Shown here piece by piece: positions 9,609 to 19,547 of a stretch of DNA of 64,000 nucleotides (positions are counted from its first letter, which is position 1; the number at the start of each line of letters is the position of its first letter). The notes beneath the pieces are model-generated. The model ran no database searches and was not told the DNA's origin. It saw only the letters and a list, made by a program, of their open reading frames with translations. A program made the position numbers and the translations under genes. Origin of the DNA: an uncultured Flavobacteriaceae bacterium (GTDB taxonomy: Bacteria; Bacteroidota; Bacteroidia; Flavobacteriales; Flavobacteriaceae); NCBI GenBank assembly GCA_947503105.1, contig CANNCM010000002.1:267546-331545 (forward strand). The letters run 5' to 3'.

Positions 9609-9893
9609 ATGACTTTAGAAAACTACATGTTACCTTGTTTAAGCAAAACCCTTTTTGGTTTTGAATGTATGGGTTGTGGATTTCAACGTGCTTTTATTCT
9701 TGTTTTTAAAGGCCATTTTGTGGACGCCTTTTTGATGTATCCAGCAATTTATCCTCTTCTTATGTTGGGGAGTATCATTATCATAAGTCGGTTTTATAAG
9801 TTTAAATTTTATCAAAAAAGCATCAATCTATTGTCTATTATTTCCGTTGGTGTCATTATGACGAACTATATCATTAAACAAATTATTTTATGA
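9609..9893 (+). CDS. DUF2752 membrane protein
   Basis: The 94-residue membrane protein carries the DUF2752 hallmark FGFECMGCGFQRAF (about residues 16-29), equivalent to the usual CPGCG-x-TR motif, followed by two hydrophobic segments. The ATG at 9609 is preferred; a TTG at 9552 would add 19 residues of hydrophobic sequence and cannot be excluded. Its stop overlaps the ATG of the next gene (ATGA), indicating translational coupling with the CCC-motif protein. The function of DUF2752 proteins is not established. Confidence 0.8.
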   Translation: MTLENYMLPCLSKTLFGFECMGCGFQRAFILVFKGHFVDAFLMYPAIYPLLMLGSIIIISRFYKFKFYQKSINLLSIISVGVIMTNYIIKQIIL

Positions 9894-10213
9894 AAAAATC
9901 TTTAAATCCAACCCTAGTTTATATCCTTAGTATTCTAGGACTATTATGCTGTTGTTTTGGTGGTATTGGAATTGTGTTTTCTTTGCCTTCATACATAACA
10001 GCCACCAAAAAAGTTAAAGATGCACAGCTATATCCTGACGAATATGAAGGTAGCCTAAGCGCTATGGATACTGCAAAGACAGTTGCGCTTATTGTTCTTG
10101 TAATCAATACTTTATTCCTTTTGTGGACCCTCTATTCTTTGGCAACAAGCGACTTTAGCGAACTACAAGAAGAATGGCGTAAAGCTATGGAAGAAATAAA
10201 TGCTACAAAGTAA
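9890..10213 (+). CDS. CCC-motif membrane protein
   Basis: The 107-residue membrane protein has a first helix with the CCC cluster (ILGLLCCCFGGIG, about 15-27), a short loop ending in a YPDEY segment, a second helix (about 63-84, TVALIVLVINTLFLLWTLYSL) and an acidic tail. This matches the small Flavobacteria family named for its CCC motif and often found next to DUF2752 proteins. The two genes overlap by 4 bp here. The role is unknown; the cysteines could bind metal or be acylated, which is only a guess. Confidence 0.8.
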   Translation: MKKSLNPTLVYILSILGLLCCCFGGIGIVFSLPSYITATKKVKDAQLYPDEYEGSLSAMDTAKTVALIVLVINTLFLLWTLYSLATSDFSELQEEWRKAMEEINATK

Positions 10214-10247
10214 AACTATGGTTTTATTTTGAAACTAATAAGCAGCA

Positions 10248-12437
10248 TCAATCCTTAAACGTTGCTTGGTCATGTATTGGCAACTCGTCATAGCCCATAT
10301 TAAATAATGTAAATCCAAAAATATCGGCGTATTGTTCGATGGTTTTACTCACTGGTGTTCCTGCTCCATGGCCTGCGTTAGTTTCTATCCGAATTAATGT
10401 AGGATTTGATCCCGTTTGCTTGCTTTGTAGTGCTGCGGCAAACTTAAAACTATGTGCTGGTACTACCCGATCGTCGTGATCGCCAGTGGTGACAAGGGTT
10501 GCTGGATAGCGAATACCTGATTTTACATTGTGAACAGGAGAATACCCTTTTAGGTATTCAAACATTTCTTTGCTATCTTCTGCTGTCCCATAATCGTAGG
10601 CCCAACCTGCACCAGCTGTAAAAGTATGGTATCGAAGCATATCGAGAACACCAACTGCTGGAAGTGCGACTTGCATTAGGTCTGGACGTTGTGTCATTGT
10701 AGCGCCAACAAGAAGACCTCCATTGGATCCTCCACGAATAGCAAGAAAATCACTTGACGTATAGTTATTAGCAATCAAATACTCTGCTGCAGCAATGAAA
10801 TCATCAAAAACATTTTGTTTTTTCATTTGTGTTCCTGCATCATGCCATTCTTTACCATATTCTCCACCGCCACGAAGATTGGGCACAGCATAAATACCGC
10901 CTTGCTCCAACCAAACCGCATTGGTGACACTAAAGCTTGGATTCAAACTGACGTTAAATCCACCATAGCCATAAAGAATTGTAGGATTTTTCCCATTGAG
11001 TTGAAGCCCTTTTTTATGGGTAATCATCATAGGAATTTTGGTGCCGTCTTTAGAGTCATAAAACACTTGTTGACTTTCATAATCGGTGCTTTCAAAATCA
11101 ATTTCTGGAGTCCAATACAACTCAGAGTCACCTGTCTCTACATTAAATTTGTAAATACTGGAGGGTGTTTTGTAATTTGTAAATGAATAAAAATCAATTT
11201 TTTCTTCTTTTTTTCCTCCAAATCCCCCTGCATTTCCAAGTCCAGGAAGGTTTATATCGCGTACAAAATTTCCTTCATAATCGTATTGTTTAACTTGAGA
11301 TATGGCATCTACCATGTATTCTGCAAAGAAGTATCCACCACCTGTAGAAGGGCTTAGAACATGCGCTGTTTCTGGGATAAAATCCACCCAATATTTTGGA
11401 TCTGGATTCTTGGCATCAACAGTAACTATTTTTTGATTTGGTGCATTTAAATTGGTAACTAAATATAATCTATCCCCAACATTATCAATGACATACGTAT
11501 CACTTTTGGTGTGATCCAAAATGGTCACAATTGGGTTTTGAGGCGCATCCAAATTCTTGACAAAAAGTTTATTACCAGACGTTGAAACACTTGCTGAAAT
11601 AATTAAAAACCGATTGTCCTCCGTCACTCTCGCTCCGATATAGCGATGCTTTTCGGATTGAGTCCCACCAAACACCAAAATATCATCGTCTTGAGAAGTC
11701 CCCATTTTGTGATAATACACTTTGTGTTGATCTGTTTTTGCAGAAAGCACACTGCCTTTGGGTCTATCATAACTCGAATAATAAAACCCTTCATCTTTGT
11801 ACCAAGACATTCCGCTAAATTTTACATCAACTAAAGTGTCGCCAATTATGTTTTTGGTAACTACGTCCATAGTAATAATTTTTCGCCAATCACTACCACC
11901 CTCAGAAATACTATAGGCCAATAAATTGCCACTTTTAGAAAAGCTCGTACCGCCAAGCGATATGGTTCCATCTTCTTTGAATGTATTTGGATCAAGAAAA
12001 ACACTGGCCGTTGAAGGATCTTCTCCAGTTTTGTAACGGTATATCACATATTGATTTTGAAGTCCATTGTTTTTATAGAAATATGTATAATCGGCTTCTT
12101 TAAAAGGCGAACCAATTTTTTCATAATTCCATAATTTTTCTAAACGTTCTTTTAATTCTTCACGGTAAGGAACCTTAGACAAGTAATCAAATGTTGTTTT
12201 GTTTTGGGTTTCTACCCATGCCTCAGTTTCTTTGCTTCTGTCATCCTCCAACCAGCGGTAAGGATCTTTTACAGCAGTCCCAAAGTACTCATCTACAGTA
12301 TCAACTTGATGTGATATTGGGTACTCAACCCTTATATCTCTGCTCTTTTCTGCATTTTTATTGCATGCCATTACACTTATAATTATGAATAAATAAAAAA
12401 TATTATGTTGCATCAAATTGTGTTTATATGTTTTCAA
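10248..12437 (-). CDS. Prolyl oligopeptidase family serine peptidase (S9A), lipoprotein
   Basis: Extracytoplasmic serine peptidase of 729 residues that cleaves short peptides after proline. The signal peptide ends in a lipobox, SVMAC, with C25. The N-terminal domain contains [11 protein letters not shown] (about 57-67) typical of S9A, the middle is a beta-propeller that limits access to short peptides, and the C-terminal alpha/beta hydrolase has the catalytic triad: Ser in [11 protein letters not shown], Asp in GDHDDRVVP and His in NAGHGAG. The full length fits the family. It is transcribed toward the CCC-motif gene and follows the ornithine aminotransferase gene by 22 bp; both handle proline/ornithine-type amino-acid supply, so co-expression makes sense. 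Confidence 0.92.
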   Translation of the reverse strand: MKTYKHNLMQHNIFYLFIIISVMACNKNAEKSRDIRVEYPISHQVDTVDEYFGTAVKDPYRWLEDDRSKETEAWVETQNKTTFDYLSKVPYREELKERLEKLWNYEKIGSPFKEADYTYFYKNNGLQNQYVIYRYKTGEDPSTASVFLDPNTFKEDGTISLGGTSFSKSGNLLAYSISEGGSDWRKIITMDVVTKNIIGDTLVDVKFSGMSWYKDEGFYYSSYDRPKGSVLSAKTDQHKVYYHKMGTSQDDDILVFGGTQSEKHRYIGARVTEDNRFLIISASVSTSGNKLFVKNLDAPQNPIVTILDHTKSDTYVIDNVGDRLYLVTNLNAPNQKIVTVDAKNPDPKYWVDFIPETAHVLSPSTGGGYFFAEYMVDAISQVKQYDYEGNFVRDINLPGLGNAGGFGGKKEEKIDFYSFTNYKTPSSIYKFNVETGDSELYWTPEIDFESTDYESQQVFYDSKDGTKIPMMITHKKGLQLNGKNPTILYGYGGFNVSLNPSFSVTNAVWLEQGGIYAVPNLRGGGEYGKEWHDAGTQMKKQNVFDDFIAAAEYLIANNYTSSDFLAIRGGSNGGLLVGATMTQRPDLMQVALPAVGVLDMLRYHTFTAGAGWAYDYGTAEDSKEMFEYLKGYSPVHNVKSGIRYPATLVTTGDHDDRVVPAHSFKFAAALQSKQTGSNPTLIRIETNAGHGAGTPVSKTIEQYADIFGFTLFNMGYDELPIHDQATFKD

Positions 12438-12459
12438 TAAATAGGTTTAAAAAAATGGA

Positions 12460-13743
12460 TCAACTCGTCTCAAAAGTTGATAATGTTTTGATGATAATAG
12501 ATACGCAATCTAGTAATTGATCTTCTGTCATGACCAAAGGGGGTGCAAAACGAATGATATTCCCATGCGTTGGTTTTGCCAACAAGCCATTGTCACGTAG
12601 TTTCAAGCAAATATTCCAAGCGGTATCGCTATCTTCAGTATCATTAATAACTATAGCATTTAATAACCCTTTCCCTCTTACGAGTTTCACTATATTACTG
12701 TTTTTGATGTATGCATTTAGTTGATCTCTAAAAAGATGCCCTAGTCGTTCGGCATTATCGGTAAGTTGCTCATCCTTAATGACTTGTAGTGCTGCAATAG
12801 CCACTGTTGCAGCAATTGGATTACCGCCAAAAGTACTGCCATGAGAACCGGGGGTAATAACCTCCATAATAGGATTGTTGGCCAAAACAGCAGAAACGGG
12901 ATATACACCACCGCTAAGGGCTTTCCCCAAAATCAATACATCGGGTTTAACGTCTGGAGTCTCAGAACAATCTTTATTGGCACAACTACAGTTGCCACAA
13001 GTGGCCAACAGTCGGCCTGTACGAGCAATTCCAGTTTGAACTTCATCAGCAATAAAAAGGACGTTGTGCGCTTCACACAGCGCTTTTGCAGTTTTCAAAT
13101 AATTATCAGAGGGAACATAAACCCCTGCTTCGCCTTGAATGGGTTCAACCAAAAATCCTGCGATATCGTTGTGTGTTTCTAATACGTTTTGCAAAGCTGT
13201 TGTGTCGTCATAGGGGATTTTGATAAAACCGTCGGTATAGGGCCCAAAGTCTTCTCGTGCTGTAGAATCATTAGAAAAAGAAATAATCGTTGTTGTACGC
13301 CCATGAAAATTATTTTTGCAAACTATAATTTTTGCATTATTTTCTGGAATACCTTTTACTTGATAGGCCCAACGGCGTGTGATTTTCAAAGCGGTTTCCA
13401 CGGCCTCTGCACCTGTATTCATTGGAAGTACTTTATCAAATCCAAAATAGTGAGTAATATACTGTTCATATGGCCCTAACTGATCGTTATAAAAAGCTCT
13501 AGACGTGAGCGTTAGTGTCTCCGCTTGATGCTTCATTGCATTGACAATTGCAGGATGGCAATGCCCTTGATTTACAGAGGAATAGGCCGACAAAAAGTCA
13601 TAATATTTTTTGCCCTCAACATCCCAAACATAAACACCTTCTCCTTTGTTGAGAACTACGGGAAGGGGGTGGTAGTTATGAGCGCCATAGTTGTGCTCCA
13701 AATCCATGGCCTCTTTCGATGTAAGTGTGTTTAAAACTGACAT
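12460..13743 (-). CDS. rocD: Ornithine-oxoacid aminotransferase
   Basis: Class III PLP aminotransferase converting ornithine and 2-oxoglutarate to glutamate semialdehyde and glutamate, linking arginine catabolism with proline. Motifs include [13 protein letters not shown]-like start ([16 protein letters not shown]), [27 protein letters not shown], and the PLP lysine in [14 protein letters not shown]. The start is placed at the ATG at 13741-13743 (MSVLNT); a longer in-frame start at 13797 would add 18 residues unlike the family. An insert with [11 protein letters not shown] (about residues 240-262) is cysteine-rich and typical of Bacteroidota RocD. Identification is firm. Confidence 0.93.
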   Translation of the reverse strand: MSVLNTLTSKEAMDLEHNYGAHNYHPLPVVLNKGEGVYVWDVEGKKYYDFLSAYSSVNQGHCHPAIVNAMKHQAETLTLTSRAFYNDQLGPYEQYITHYFGFDKVLPMNTGAEAVETALKITRRWAYQVKGIPENNAKIIVCKNNFHGRTTTIISFSNDSTAREDFGPYTDGFIKIPYDDTTALQNVLETHNDIAGFLVEPIQGEAGVYVPSDNYLKTAKALCEAHNVLFIADEVQTGIARTGRLLATCGNCSCANKDCSETPDVKPDVLILGKALSGGVYPVSAVLANNPIMEVITPGSHGSTFGGNPIAATVAIAALQVIKDEQLTDNAERLGHLFRDQLNAYIKNSNIVKLVRGKGLLNAIVINDTEDSDTAWNICLKLRDNGLLAKPTHGNIIRFAPPLVMTEDQLLDCVSIIIKTLSTFETS

Positions 13744-13872
13744 ATTAAAAAAAATTATATGAGAAAAGTACCATTCCTTCTTTTGGAGAGAAATCACCCA
13801 CGGTTTGCAAAGTAGTAAGTTTTTTTAATTTTCTAAAACAAAAACATAAATATTAGCAAATATTAAATTTTA

Positions 13873-13916
13873 TATGTGACCATTTCGATTTTTTTGTGTC
13901 TAACTCTATACACAAA
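13873..13916 (+). promoter_or_regulatory. ATGTGAC...TGTGTCTAA element before the MscS-like gene
   Basis: Upstream of the channel gene lies ATGTGACC, about 17 bp of T-rich sequence and TGTGTCTAA, resembling part of the 85-bp repeat at 19.4 and 20.1 kb. It is overlapped by an inverted repeat TTTGTGT/ACACAAA (13893-13916). Its role is unknown; position suggests regulation. Confidence 0.35.
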
Positions 13917-13936
13917 ACTCATTAAACACACATATT

Positions 13937-14629
13937 ATGGAAAAAGTTGTAGAATCAACAAAAGAACTTAGCGCTAAAGTTTGGGAAAGCTTTAGCTATT
14001 TTATGAACGAAATTGGGCAGTTTATACCGAAATTACTTGGCGCCCTATTGTTCTGGTTTGTAGGCAGATTTATTGCTCGTTTACTTAGAAAATTAGTCAT
14101 CAAATTTGCTAAACTGATCAAAATTGATGTCATCGCAGATAAAGTTGAACTTGATCAAATGCTGGAACAAGTCGGAATTAAACACAAATTTTCAACCATT
14201 ATTGGCAATATCATTTATTATGTGTTGCTTCTTGTGGTTTTACTTACGGTCTTCGACATCTTAGGACTATCAGTAGCCAAAGAATTATTTGATAAAGTAG
14301 TTGGATTCATTCCAGATATTTTCATCTCTGTCATTTTATTTGTTTTTGGATTATATCTTGCCAATTTTGTTCGTGATTTCATCAATGGACGACTGCAAAA
14401 TATGAACATTGAACAAGCCTCTGTGATTGGATCTCTTGCAAAATTTGGAATTTTATTGATTGTCTTTTCAATGATTTTATCTCAATTAAATATTGGAAAT
14501 GATTTGATTTCAAAGCTCACACAGTACCTCTTTGCTGCTCTTGGACTTGGACTAGCTATTGCTATTGGTCTCGGTGGAAAAGATGCTGCAAAAGAACTTA
14601 TTGATCGCATTTTTAAACAAAAAAAATAG
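13937..14629 (+). CDS. MscS-like small membrane protein with conserved TM helix repeats
   Basis: The 230-residue inner-membrane protein has transmembrane segments at about 32-50, 92-112, 128-147 and 165-183 and a final glycine- and alanine-rich helix (YLFAALGLGLAIAIGLGGKDAAKELIDRI) that matches the pore-lining TM3 of MscS channels. It lacks the large cytoplasmic beta domain of full MscS, placing it in the compact conserved-TM-helix group of mechanosensitive channel relatives. It stands alone and is followed by a strong terminator. Role in turgor release is inferred from the family. Confidence 0.8.
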   Translation: MEKVVESTKELSAKVWESFSYFMNEIGQFIPKLLGALLFWFVGRFIARLLRKLVIKFAKLIKIDVIADKVELDQMLEQVGIKHKFSTIIGNIIYYVLLLVVLLTVFDILGLSVAKELFDKVVGFIPDIFISVILFVFGLYLANFVRDFINGRLQNMNIEQASVIGSLAKFGILLIVFSMILSQLNIGNDLISKLTQYLFAALGLGLAIAIGLGGKDAAKELIDRIFKQKK

Positions 14630-14650
14630 AATAAAAAAATACCATTTTTT

Positions 14651-14682
14651 AATGCTGTTCTTAAAGGACAGCATTTTTTTTT
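14651..14682 (+). terminator. Rho-independent terminator after the MscS-like gene
   Basis: AATGCTGTTC, a 4-base loop and AGGACAGCATT form a hairpin followed by eight to nine T. It ends transcription of the channel gene just before rlmD. Confidence 0.85.
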
Positions 14683-14698
14683 GCAGTATTTTTGTTGC

Positions 14699-16111
14699 AT
14701 GCGAAGAAAACAAAACAAAAAGCAATTTTTTGAAGTTGAAGTCATCGATGCCGGGGCCAAAGGTAAAAGTGTTGCCAAAGCACCAGATGGGAAAATTATT
14801 TTTTTAAATAATGCTGTTCCTGGTGATGTGGTTGATATACAAACCTTTAAAAAACGCAAAGGGTATTATGAAGGAAAAGCCATACATTTTCATAAGTACT
14901 CAGAACATAGAGAAACCCCTGCCTGTGTGCATTTTGGAACTTGTGGTGGATGCAAATGGCAGCACATGAAATACGATCAACAGTTGTTCTTTAAACAAAA
15001 AGAAGTGACCAACAATCTTGTCCGTATTGGAAAAGTTGAACTTCCAGAAGTCACTCCTATTTTGGGGTGTGATACCCCCTATTTCTATAGAAATAAAATG
15101 GAATTTTCTTTTAGCAATAACCGATGGTTGTCTTTAGAAGAAATTAATGCCAATGCAACCATTGACAATAGAAATGCACTAGGTTTTCATATTCCTGGAA
15201 TGTGGGATAAAATTTTAGATATTGACAAATGTTGGCTTCAAGCCGACCCTTCAAATGATATTCGAAACCGACTCAAAGCGTTTGCTATTGAGCAGCAAAT
15301 TCCGTTTTTTGATCCAAAACAACAATCTGGGGTATTGCGCACTCTAATGATTCGAACAACCAGTACGGGTGAAATTATGGTAGTGGTTCAATTCTTTGCG
15401 GCCACGAAAGAGCAAATTGAATCAATTCTACAATTTTTAAAAGAAACATTTCCTCAAATTACTTCCTTGCAATATGTCATCAACGCTAAAGGCAACGACA
15501 CTATTTATGATCAAGATGTGATTTGTTATCACGGGCAAAATTTTATTGTCGAAGAAATGGAAGATTTACAGTTTAAAATTAATGCCAAGTCATTTTATCA
15601 AACCAACACCAAACAGGCCTATAATTTATATAAAATTACACGCGATTTTGCAAATTTATCAGGGAACGAATTGGTTTATGATTTATATACAGGGACAGGA
15701 ACTATTGCACAATTTGTAGCTAAAAAAGCCAAAAAAGTTATTGGTGTAGAAGCCGTACCCGATGCAATAAAAGCAGCAAAAGATAACGCAAAACACAACA
15801 AGATTGATAATACAGATTTTTTTGTTGGTGACATGAAATCTGTTTTCAATTCAGAATTTATAACCACTCACGGACAGCCAGATGTAATCATTACTGATCC
15901 ACCAAGAGATGGGATGCACAAAGATGTTGTTCAACAAATATTGAATATTTTACCTGAAAAAATTGTGTATGTCAGTTGCAACAGCGCTACTCAAGCGAGA
16001 GATTTGGCCATGATGGATTTGGATTATAAGATTACAAAAACACAAGCTGTAGATATGTTTCCACAGACGCATCATGTAGAAAATGTTGTACTTTTGGAAA
16101 AAAGAACTTAG
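14699..16111 (+). CDS. rlmD: 23S rRNA (uracil-5-)-methyltransferase, RlmD/RumA family
   Basis: SAM-dependent enzyme that methylates C5 of a uridine in 23S rRNA (position 1939 in E. coli). The start is set at the ATG at 14699 (MRRKQNKKQ), after the upstream terminator. The protein has a TRAM domain (about 10-65), a cysteine set CVHFGTCGGCKW for a 4Fe-4S cluster, a SAM-binding segment DLYTGTGTIAQFV, the motif ITDPPRDGMH, and the catalytic cysteine in VYVSCNSATQARD. About 470 residues is normal. The DUF6452 gene follows after 7 bp, an arrangement that I recall as common in Flavobacteriia. The exact target base is inferred from the family. Confidence 0.9.
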   Translation: MRRKQNKKQFFEVEVIDAGAKGKSVAKAPDGKIIFLNNAVPGDVVDIQTFKKRKGYYEGKAIHFHKYSEHRETPACVHFGTCGGCKWQHMKYDQQLFFKQKEVTNNLVRIGKVELPEVTPILGCDTPYFYRNKMEFSFSNNRWLSLEEINANATIDNRNALGFHIPGMWDKILDIDKCWLQADPSNDIRNRLKAFAIEQQIPFFDPKQQSGVLRTLMIRTTSTGEIMVVVQFFAATKEQIESILQFLKETFPQITSLQYVINAKGNDTIYDQDVICYHGQNFIVEEMEDLQFKINAKSFYQTNTKQAYNLYKITRDFANLSGNELVYDLYTGTGTIAQFVAKKAKKVIGVEAVPDAIKAAKDNAKHNKIDNTDFFVGDMKSVFNSEFITTHGQPDVIITDPPRDGMHKDVVQQILNILPEKIVYVSCNSATQARDLAMMDLDYKITKTQAVDMFPQTHHVENVVLLEKRT

Positions 16112-16118
16112 ATTTTTT

Positions 16119-16622
16119 ATGAAAAATATATCTTTTTTATGGATTGTTGTCCTGCTTATCGCTTGCGAACCAGACGATGTCTGTAGCGAAAATACACAAA
16201 CAACCTCTCGTCTCGTCATTGAATTTTTTGATATTGGAAATTTAGAAAATACAAAAACCGTAGGAGGGCTTTTTGCTGTTGCTATCGATCCACAAGGCAA
16301 CGAACTTGCAATTTCTGGTGAGATTGTAAGTTCTCGTGATAAAATCACATTACCCCTCAATGGAACAGAAAATCAATCACAATTTAAGCTCTACAACAAT
16401 TATAGTGTAGTGAACGATGTGATTCAAGGCAATCCAGATATAATTACAGTGGCATACAGTACGACTCCTGTATATGTGTCGCGAGCATGTGGTTATAAAA
16501 ATGTATTTAATATTCAAGGATTTAGTATAGAAAGTGATAGTGATCTTTGGATGATAAATACAGAAATCAGCGTAAATGAAGTTACAAATGAAAATGAAAC
16601 CCATGTTAAAATATACCACTAG
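16119..16622 (+). CDS. DUF6452 family lipoprotein
   Basis: The 167-residue product begins MKNISFLWIVVLLIACEPDDVC, a lipoprotein signal with the modified cysteine at residue 17. The rest is beta-rich, with a C-terminal part ACGYKNVFNIQGF typical of DUF6452. The ATG at 16119 is preferred over an upstream start that lies inside rlmD. The end overlaps the start of the DUF6048 gene. The two are a conserved pair in Flavobacteriia, probably acting together at the envelope; their function is not known to me. Confidence 0.75.
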   Translation: MKNISFLWIVVLLIACEPDDVCSENTQTTSRLVIEFFDIGNLENTKTVGGLFAVAIDPQGNELAISGEIVSSRDKITLPLNGTENQSQFKLYNNYSVVNDVIQGNPDIITVAYSTTPVYVSRACGYKNVFNIQGFSIESDSDLWMINTEISVNEVTNENETHVKIYH

Positions 16623-17370
16623 TTGTCTTTATTTTTTGTTGGTCACTACATTTGTATTTTCACAAAGTGAAACTATTGATGCAACTCCAAAAACCGCTAC
16701 GGACAGCATTGTTTTTCAAGATAAATACGGTCTGCGTTTTGGAGCCGATTTAAGTAAATTGGGGCGTACTGCATTTGAAACAGACTACTCAGGATTTGAA
16801 ATAAATGCCGATTATCGATTGGGAAAACGCCTCTATATCGCTGGCGAGCTGGGTTTTGAAGAAAAAACCACAAAAACAGATTATTTAGACGCAAGTGCTA
16901 AAGGAAATTATTTCAAGGCAGGTATAGATTATAATCTGTATAACAACTGGCTCGGAATGGAAAACTTGATTGTAAGTGGTTTGCGTTTTGGAGTATCGCA
17001 ATTTAGTCAAACCCGTGAGCGCTACACCGTTTATGATAACAACAGCCAAACTTGGTCGCAAATTCAAAACAACGAAAGCATGGAATTCTCTGGGCTTACA
17101 GCCGCATGGGTAGAACTTATTTTTGGTATAAAAGCTGAGCTTTTTAATAATCTATTTTTAGGTTTTAATGTGCAGTTAAAAGCAAGAATTTCTGAAAAAA
17201 GTCCTGATAATTTCGAAAATCTATACATTCCAGGATTTGGACGAACATATGACAGTAGCAAGGTGGGTACAGGGTTTAGCTACAATATTTCATATTTATT
17301 ACCAATTTATAAAAAAGCACGTGTTCAAAAACAAGAAACCAAAGCGGACGAAGAAGCGTTAGACGAATAA
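16594..17370 (+). CDS. DUF6048 family outer-membrane beta-barrel protein
   Basis: The product of about 258 residues has a signal peptide ending TFVFSQ and then alternating beta strands (YGLRFGADLSKLGRTAF, RLYIAGELGFEEKTTKTDY, GTGFSYNISYLLPIY) expected for an outer-membrane barrel. The start lies within the end of the DUF6452 gene; ATG codons at 16594 and 16603 are both plausible and 16594 is chosen arbitrarily. The C-terminal tail (KQETKADEEALDE) is charged and lacks the usual terminal aromatic residue. It converges with the ABC-F gene (9 bp gap). Function unknown. Confidence 0.7.
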   Translation: MKPMLKYTTSCLYFLLVTTFVFSQSETIDATPKTATDSIVFQDKYGLRFGADLSKLGRTAFETDYSGFEINADYRLGKRLYIAGELGFEEKTTKTDYLDASAKGNYFKAGIDYNLYNNWLGMENLIVSGLRFGVSQFSQTRERYTVYDNNSQTWSQIQNNESMEFSGLTAAWVELIFGIKAELFNNLFLGFNVQLKARISEKSPDNFENLYIPGFGRTYDSSKVGTGFSYNISYLLPIYKKARVQKQETKADEEALDE

Positions 17371-17379
17371 AAAAATAGA

Positions 17380-19071
17380 CTAACGGATAAGTTTCTTGTA
17401 TTTGATGCGTTTCGGCATGATATCACCGCCTAATCGCTTGCGCTTATTGGCTTCATATTCACTAAAACTACCTTCAAAGAAATACACTTCAGAATCCCCC
17501 TCAAAAGCTAAAATATGGGTACAGATACGATCTAAAAACCAACGGTCATGACTGATGACTACAGCACAACCAGCAAAATTCTCTAAACCCTCTTCTAATG
17601 CACGTAATGTATTGACATCTAGGTCGTTAGTGGGCTCGTCTAAAAGTAATACATTACCTTCCTCTTTAAGCGTCATGGCCAAATGTAAACGGTTACGTTC
17701 ACCACCAGAAAGGAGCTTTACTTTTTTATTTTGCTCACTTCCAGAAAAATTAAAACGACTTAAATATGCCCGCGAATTAACTTGCCGGCCCCCCATCATA
17801 ATGAGTTCTTGCTCGTCACTAAAATTTTGCCAAATAGAATGTTCAAGATTGATATTAGAATGGCTTTGATCGACATAGGCGATTTTGGCCGTTTCACCAA
17901 CCTTAAACGTTCCTTTGTCAGGGGTTTCCTCTCCCATAATCATTTTGAAAATGGTTGTTTTTCCAGCCCCATTAGGACCAATCACACCAACAATTCCTGC
18001 CTGTGGCAAGCTAAACTTCAAATCATCATACAATAATTTATCACCAAAAGCCTTACTCACACCCTCTGCATCAATCACATTTGTACCCAAACGCGGTCCG
18101 TTAGGGATATAAATTTCTAATTTTTCATCGAGCTGCTTTTGATCTTGATTCAAAAGTTTATCGTAATTGTTTAGACGCGCTTTTTGCTTAGTTTTGCGCC
18201 CTTTTACACCTTGACGCACCCATTCCAACTCACGTTCTAGAGTTTTTTGACGTTTAGACGCCGATTTATTCTCTTGTGCCAAACGCTTCGATTTTTGATC
18301 TAACCAAGAAGAATAATTCCCTTTCCACGGAATACCCTCTCCTCTATCGAGTTCTAAAATCCAACCCGCAACATTATCTAAAAAATAGCGGTCGTGTGTT
18401 ACGGCAATCACCGTCCCTTTATAGTGTGCCAAATGTTGCTCTAACCAATGTACCGATTCGGCATCCAAATGGTTGGTTGGCTCATCCAAAAGCAATACAT
18501 CTGGTTCCTGCAAAAGCAAACGACAAAGCGCGACTCTACGGCGCTCTCCACCAGATAATACAGCAATTTTTTTGTCGCCTTCTGGAGTGCGAAGTGCATC
18601 CATAGCGATTTCTAATTTTGTATCGAGTTCCCAAGCATTGGCAGCATCAATTTGATCTTGAAGCTCTGCTTGACGATTCATGAGTTTTTCCATACGATCG
18701 GCGTCGGAATAGACTTCCTCGAGGCCAAACATATCATTGATTTTGTTGTATTCATCCAAAATTGCAACCGTTTCGGCAACTCCTTCTTTGACAATATCCA
18801 AAACCGTTTTGTTATCATCCAATTGCGGTTCTTGCTCTAGATAGCCCACAGAGTAATCTTGAGAAAACACCACATCACCTTGATAGTTTTTATCGACACC
18901 CGCAATGATTTTGAGTAGTGTTGATTTTCCAGAGCCATTAAGCCCTAGGATCCCAATTTTAGCGCCATAGAAAAAACTGAGATAAATATTTTTGAGAACA
19001 GGAGTATTGGCAGATTGGAAGGTTTTGGTAACCCCAGCCATTGAAAAAATGATTTTCTTATCGTCACTCAT
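17380..19071 (-). CDS. ettA: ABC-F ATPase, energy-dependent translational throttle EttA
   Basis: Soluble twin ABC ATPase of 563 residues that binds the ribosomal E site and gates the first steps of elongation according to the ATP/ADP ratio. Both nucleotide domains are complete: Walker A GLNGSGKSTLLK and GPNGAGKTTIFK, signatures LSGGERRRVALCR and LSGGERNRLHLAM, Walker B LLLDEPTNHLD and LLLDEPTNDLD. The linker carries the arm expected for EttA and there are no membrane segments. Its ATG overlaps the stop of a 58-aa membrane protein gene in the string TAATG, so translation is coupled. Closely related ABC-F members are hard to separate by eye, but length and linker support EttA. Confidence 0.9.
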   Translation of the reverse strand: MSDDKKIIFSMAGVTKTFQSANTPVLKNIYLSFFYGAKIGILGLNGSGKSTLLKIIAGVDKNYQGDVVFSQDYSVGYLEQEPQLDDNKTVLDIVKEGVAETVAILDEYNKINDMFGLEEVYSDADRMEKLMNRQAELQDQIDAANAWELDTKLEIAMDALRTPEGDKKIAVLSGGERRRVALCRLLLQEPDVLLLDEPTNHLDAESVHWLEQHLAHYKGTVIAVTHDRYFLDNVAGWILELDRGEGIPWKGNYSSWLDQKSKRLAQENKSASKRQKTLERELEWVRQGVKGRKTKQKARLNNYDKLLNQDQKQLDEKLEIYIPNGPRLGTNVIDAEGVSKAFGDKLLYDDLKFSLPQAGIVGVIGPNGAGKTTIFKMIMGEETPDKGTFKVGETAKIAYVDQSHSNINLEHSIWQNFSDEQELIMMGGRQVNSRAYLSRFNFSGSEQNKKVKLLSGGERNRLHLAMTLKEEGNVLLLDEPTNDLDVNTLRALEEGLENFAGCAVVISHDRWFLDRICTHILAFEGDSEVYFFEGSFSEYEANKRKRLGGDIMPKRIKYKKLIR

Positions 19072-19247
19072 TATACGCGCCCTTTTAAAGCATTAAACAC
19101 CCATGCAATGGCAAAGAATCCAATTCCTACTGCTGCAAAGCCCCAACCTGCTACATCGTCGTAACGAAAAGCCCCTAGAGCAATAAGGGAACACCCTACA
19201 AATATCATAATGAATGTGGCCCACGCCAAAACGGTATTTTTATTCAT
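19071..19247 (-). CDS. CAL67264-type small membrane protein
   Basis: The minus strand encodes 58 residues beginning MNKNTVLAWATFIMIFVG and ending WVFNALKGRV, with two hydrophobic helices separated by ALGAFRYDDVAGWG. I recognise this as a small Flavobacteriia family. Its TAA overlaps the ATG of the downstream EttA gene by one base (TAATG), a strong sign that it is translated. Function unknown; constant pairing with a translation ATPase would be worth testing. Confidence 0.8.
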   Translation of the reverse strand: MNKNTVLAWATFIMIFVGCSLIALGAFRYDDVAGWGFAAVGIGFFAIAWVFNALKGRV

Positions 19248-19381
19248 ATGTTTATGGTCTAAAAAATATTGATGACTTCAAATATCGTGAATTTTTAAAA
19301 CTTACAATTTAAGTTTCTAGTATTTTTTTTGATCGCATTACATACATCCACTGTAAACGATTCTTTTCTTTGTCTAATGAA

Positions 19382-19466
19382 TTTCTATTTCCAATAAAGC
19401 ATATGGATTTAAAAATAAATCTAAAAAATGTGACTTTTTTGGTTTTTATGTGTCTAAAGTCATGAA
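19382..19466 (+). repeat. 85-bp direct repeat, left copy
   Basis: Starts TTTCTATTTCCAATAAAGC and ends GTCTAAAGTCATGAA. It differs from the copy at 20128-20212 at only 4 of 85 positions. It contains the hairpin GATTTA-AAAA-TAAATC and the ATGTGAC...ATGTGTCTAA block. It lies upstream of parD and may carry its promoter. Confidence 0.95.
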
Positions 19467-19547
19467 CCGCACTAGATTTATTGGGATGTTGTTGAAAATT
19501 TGGATGTGATGCGGAAATGGTGTAGTTTTACATCAAATAATAAAAAT

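Noticed and set aside
12841-13182. Open frames antisense to ornithine aminotransferase
   Set aside because: The minus-strand rocD frame has all class III aminotransferase motifs; the plus-strand frames are low-complexity shadows.
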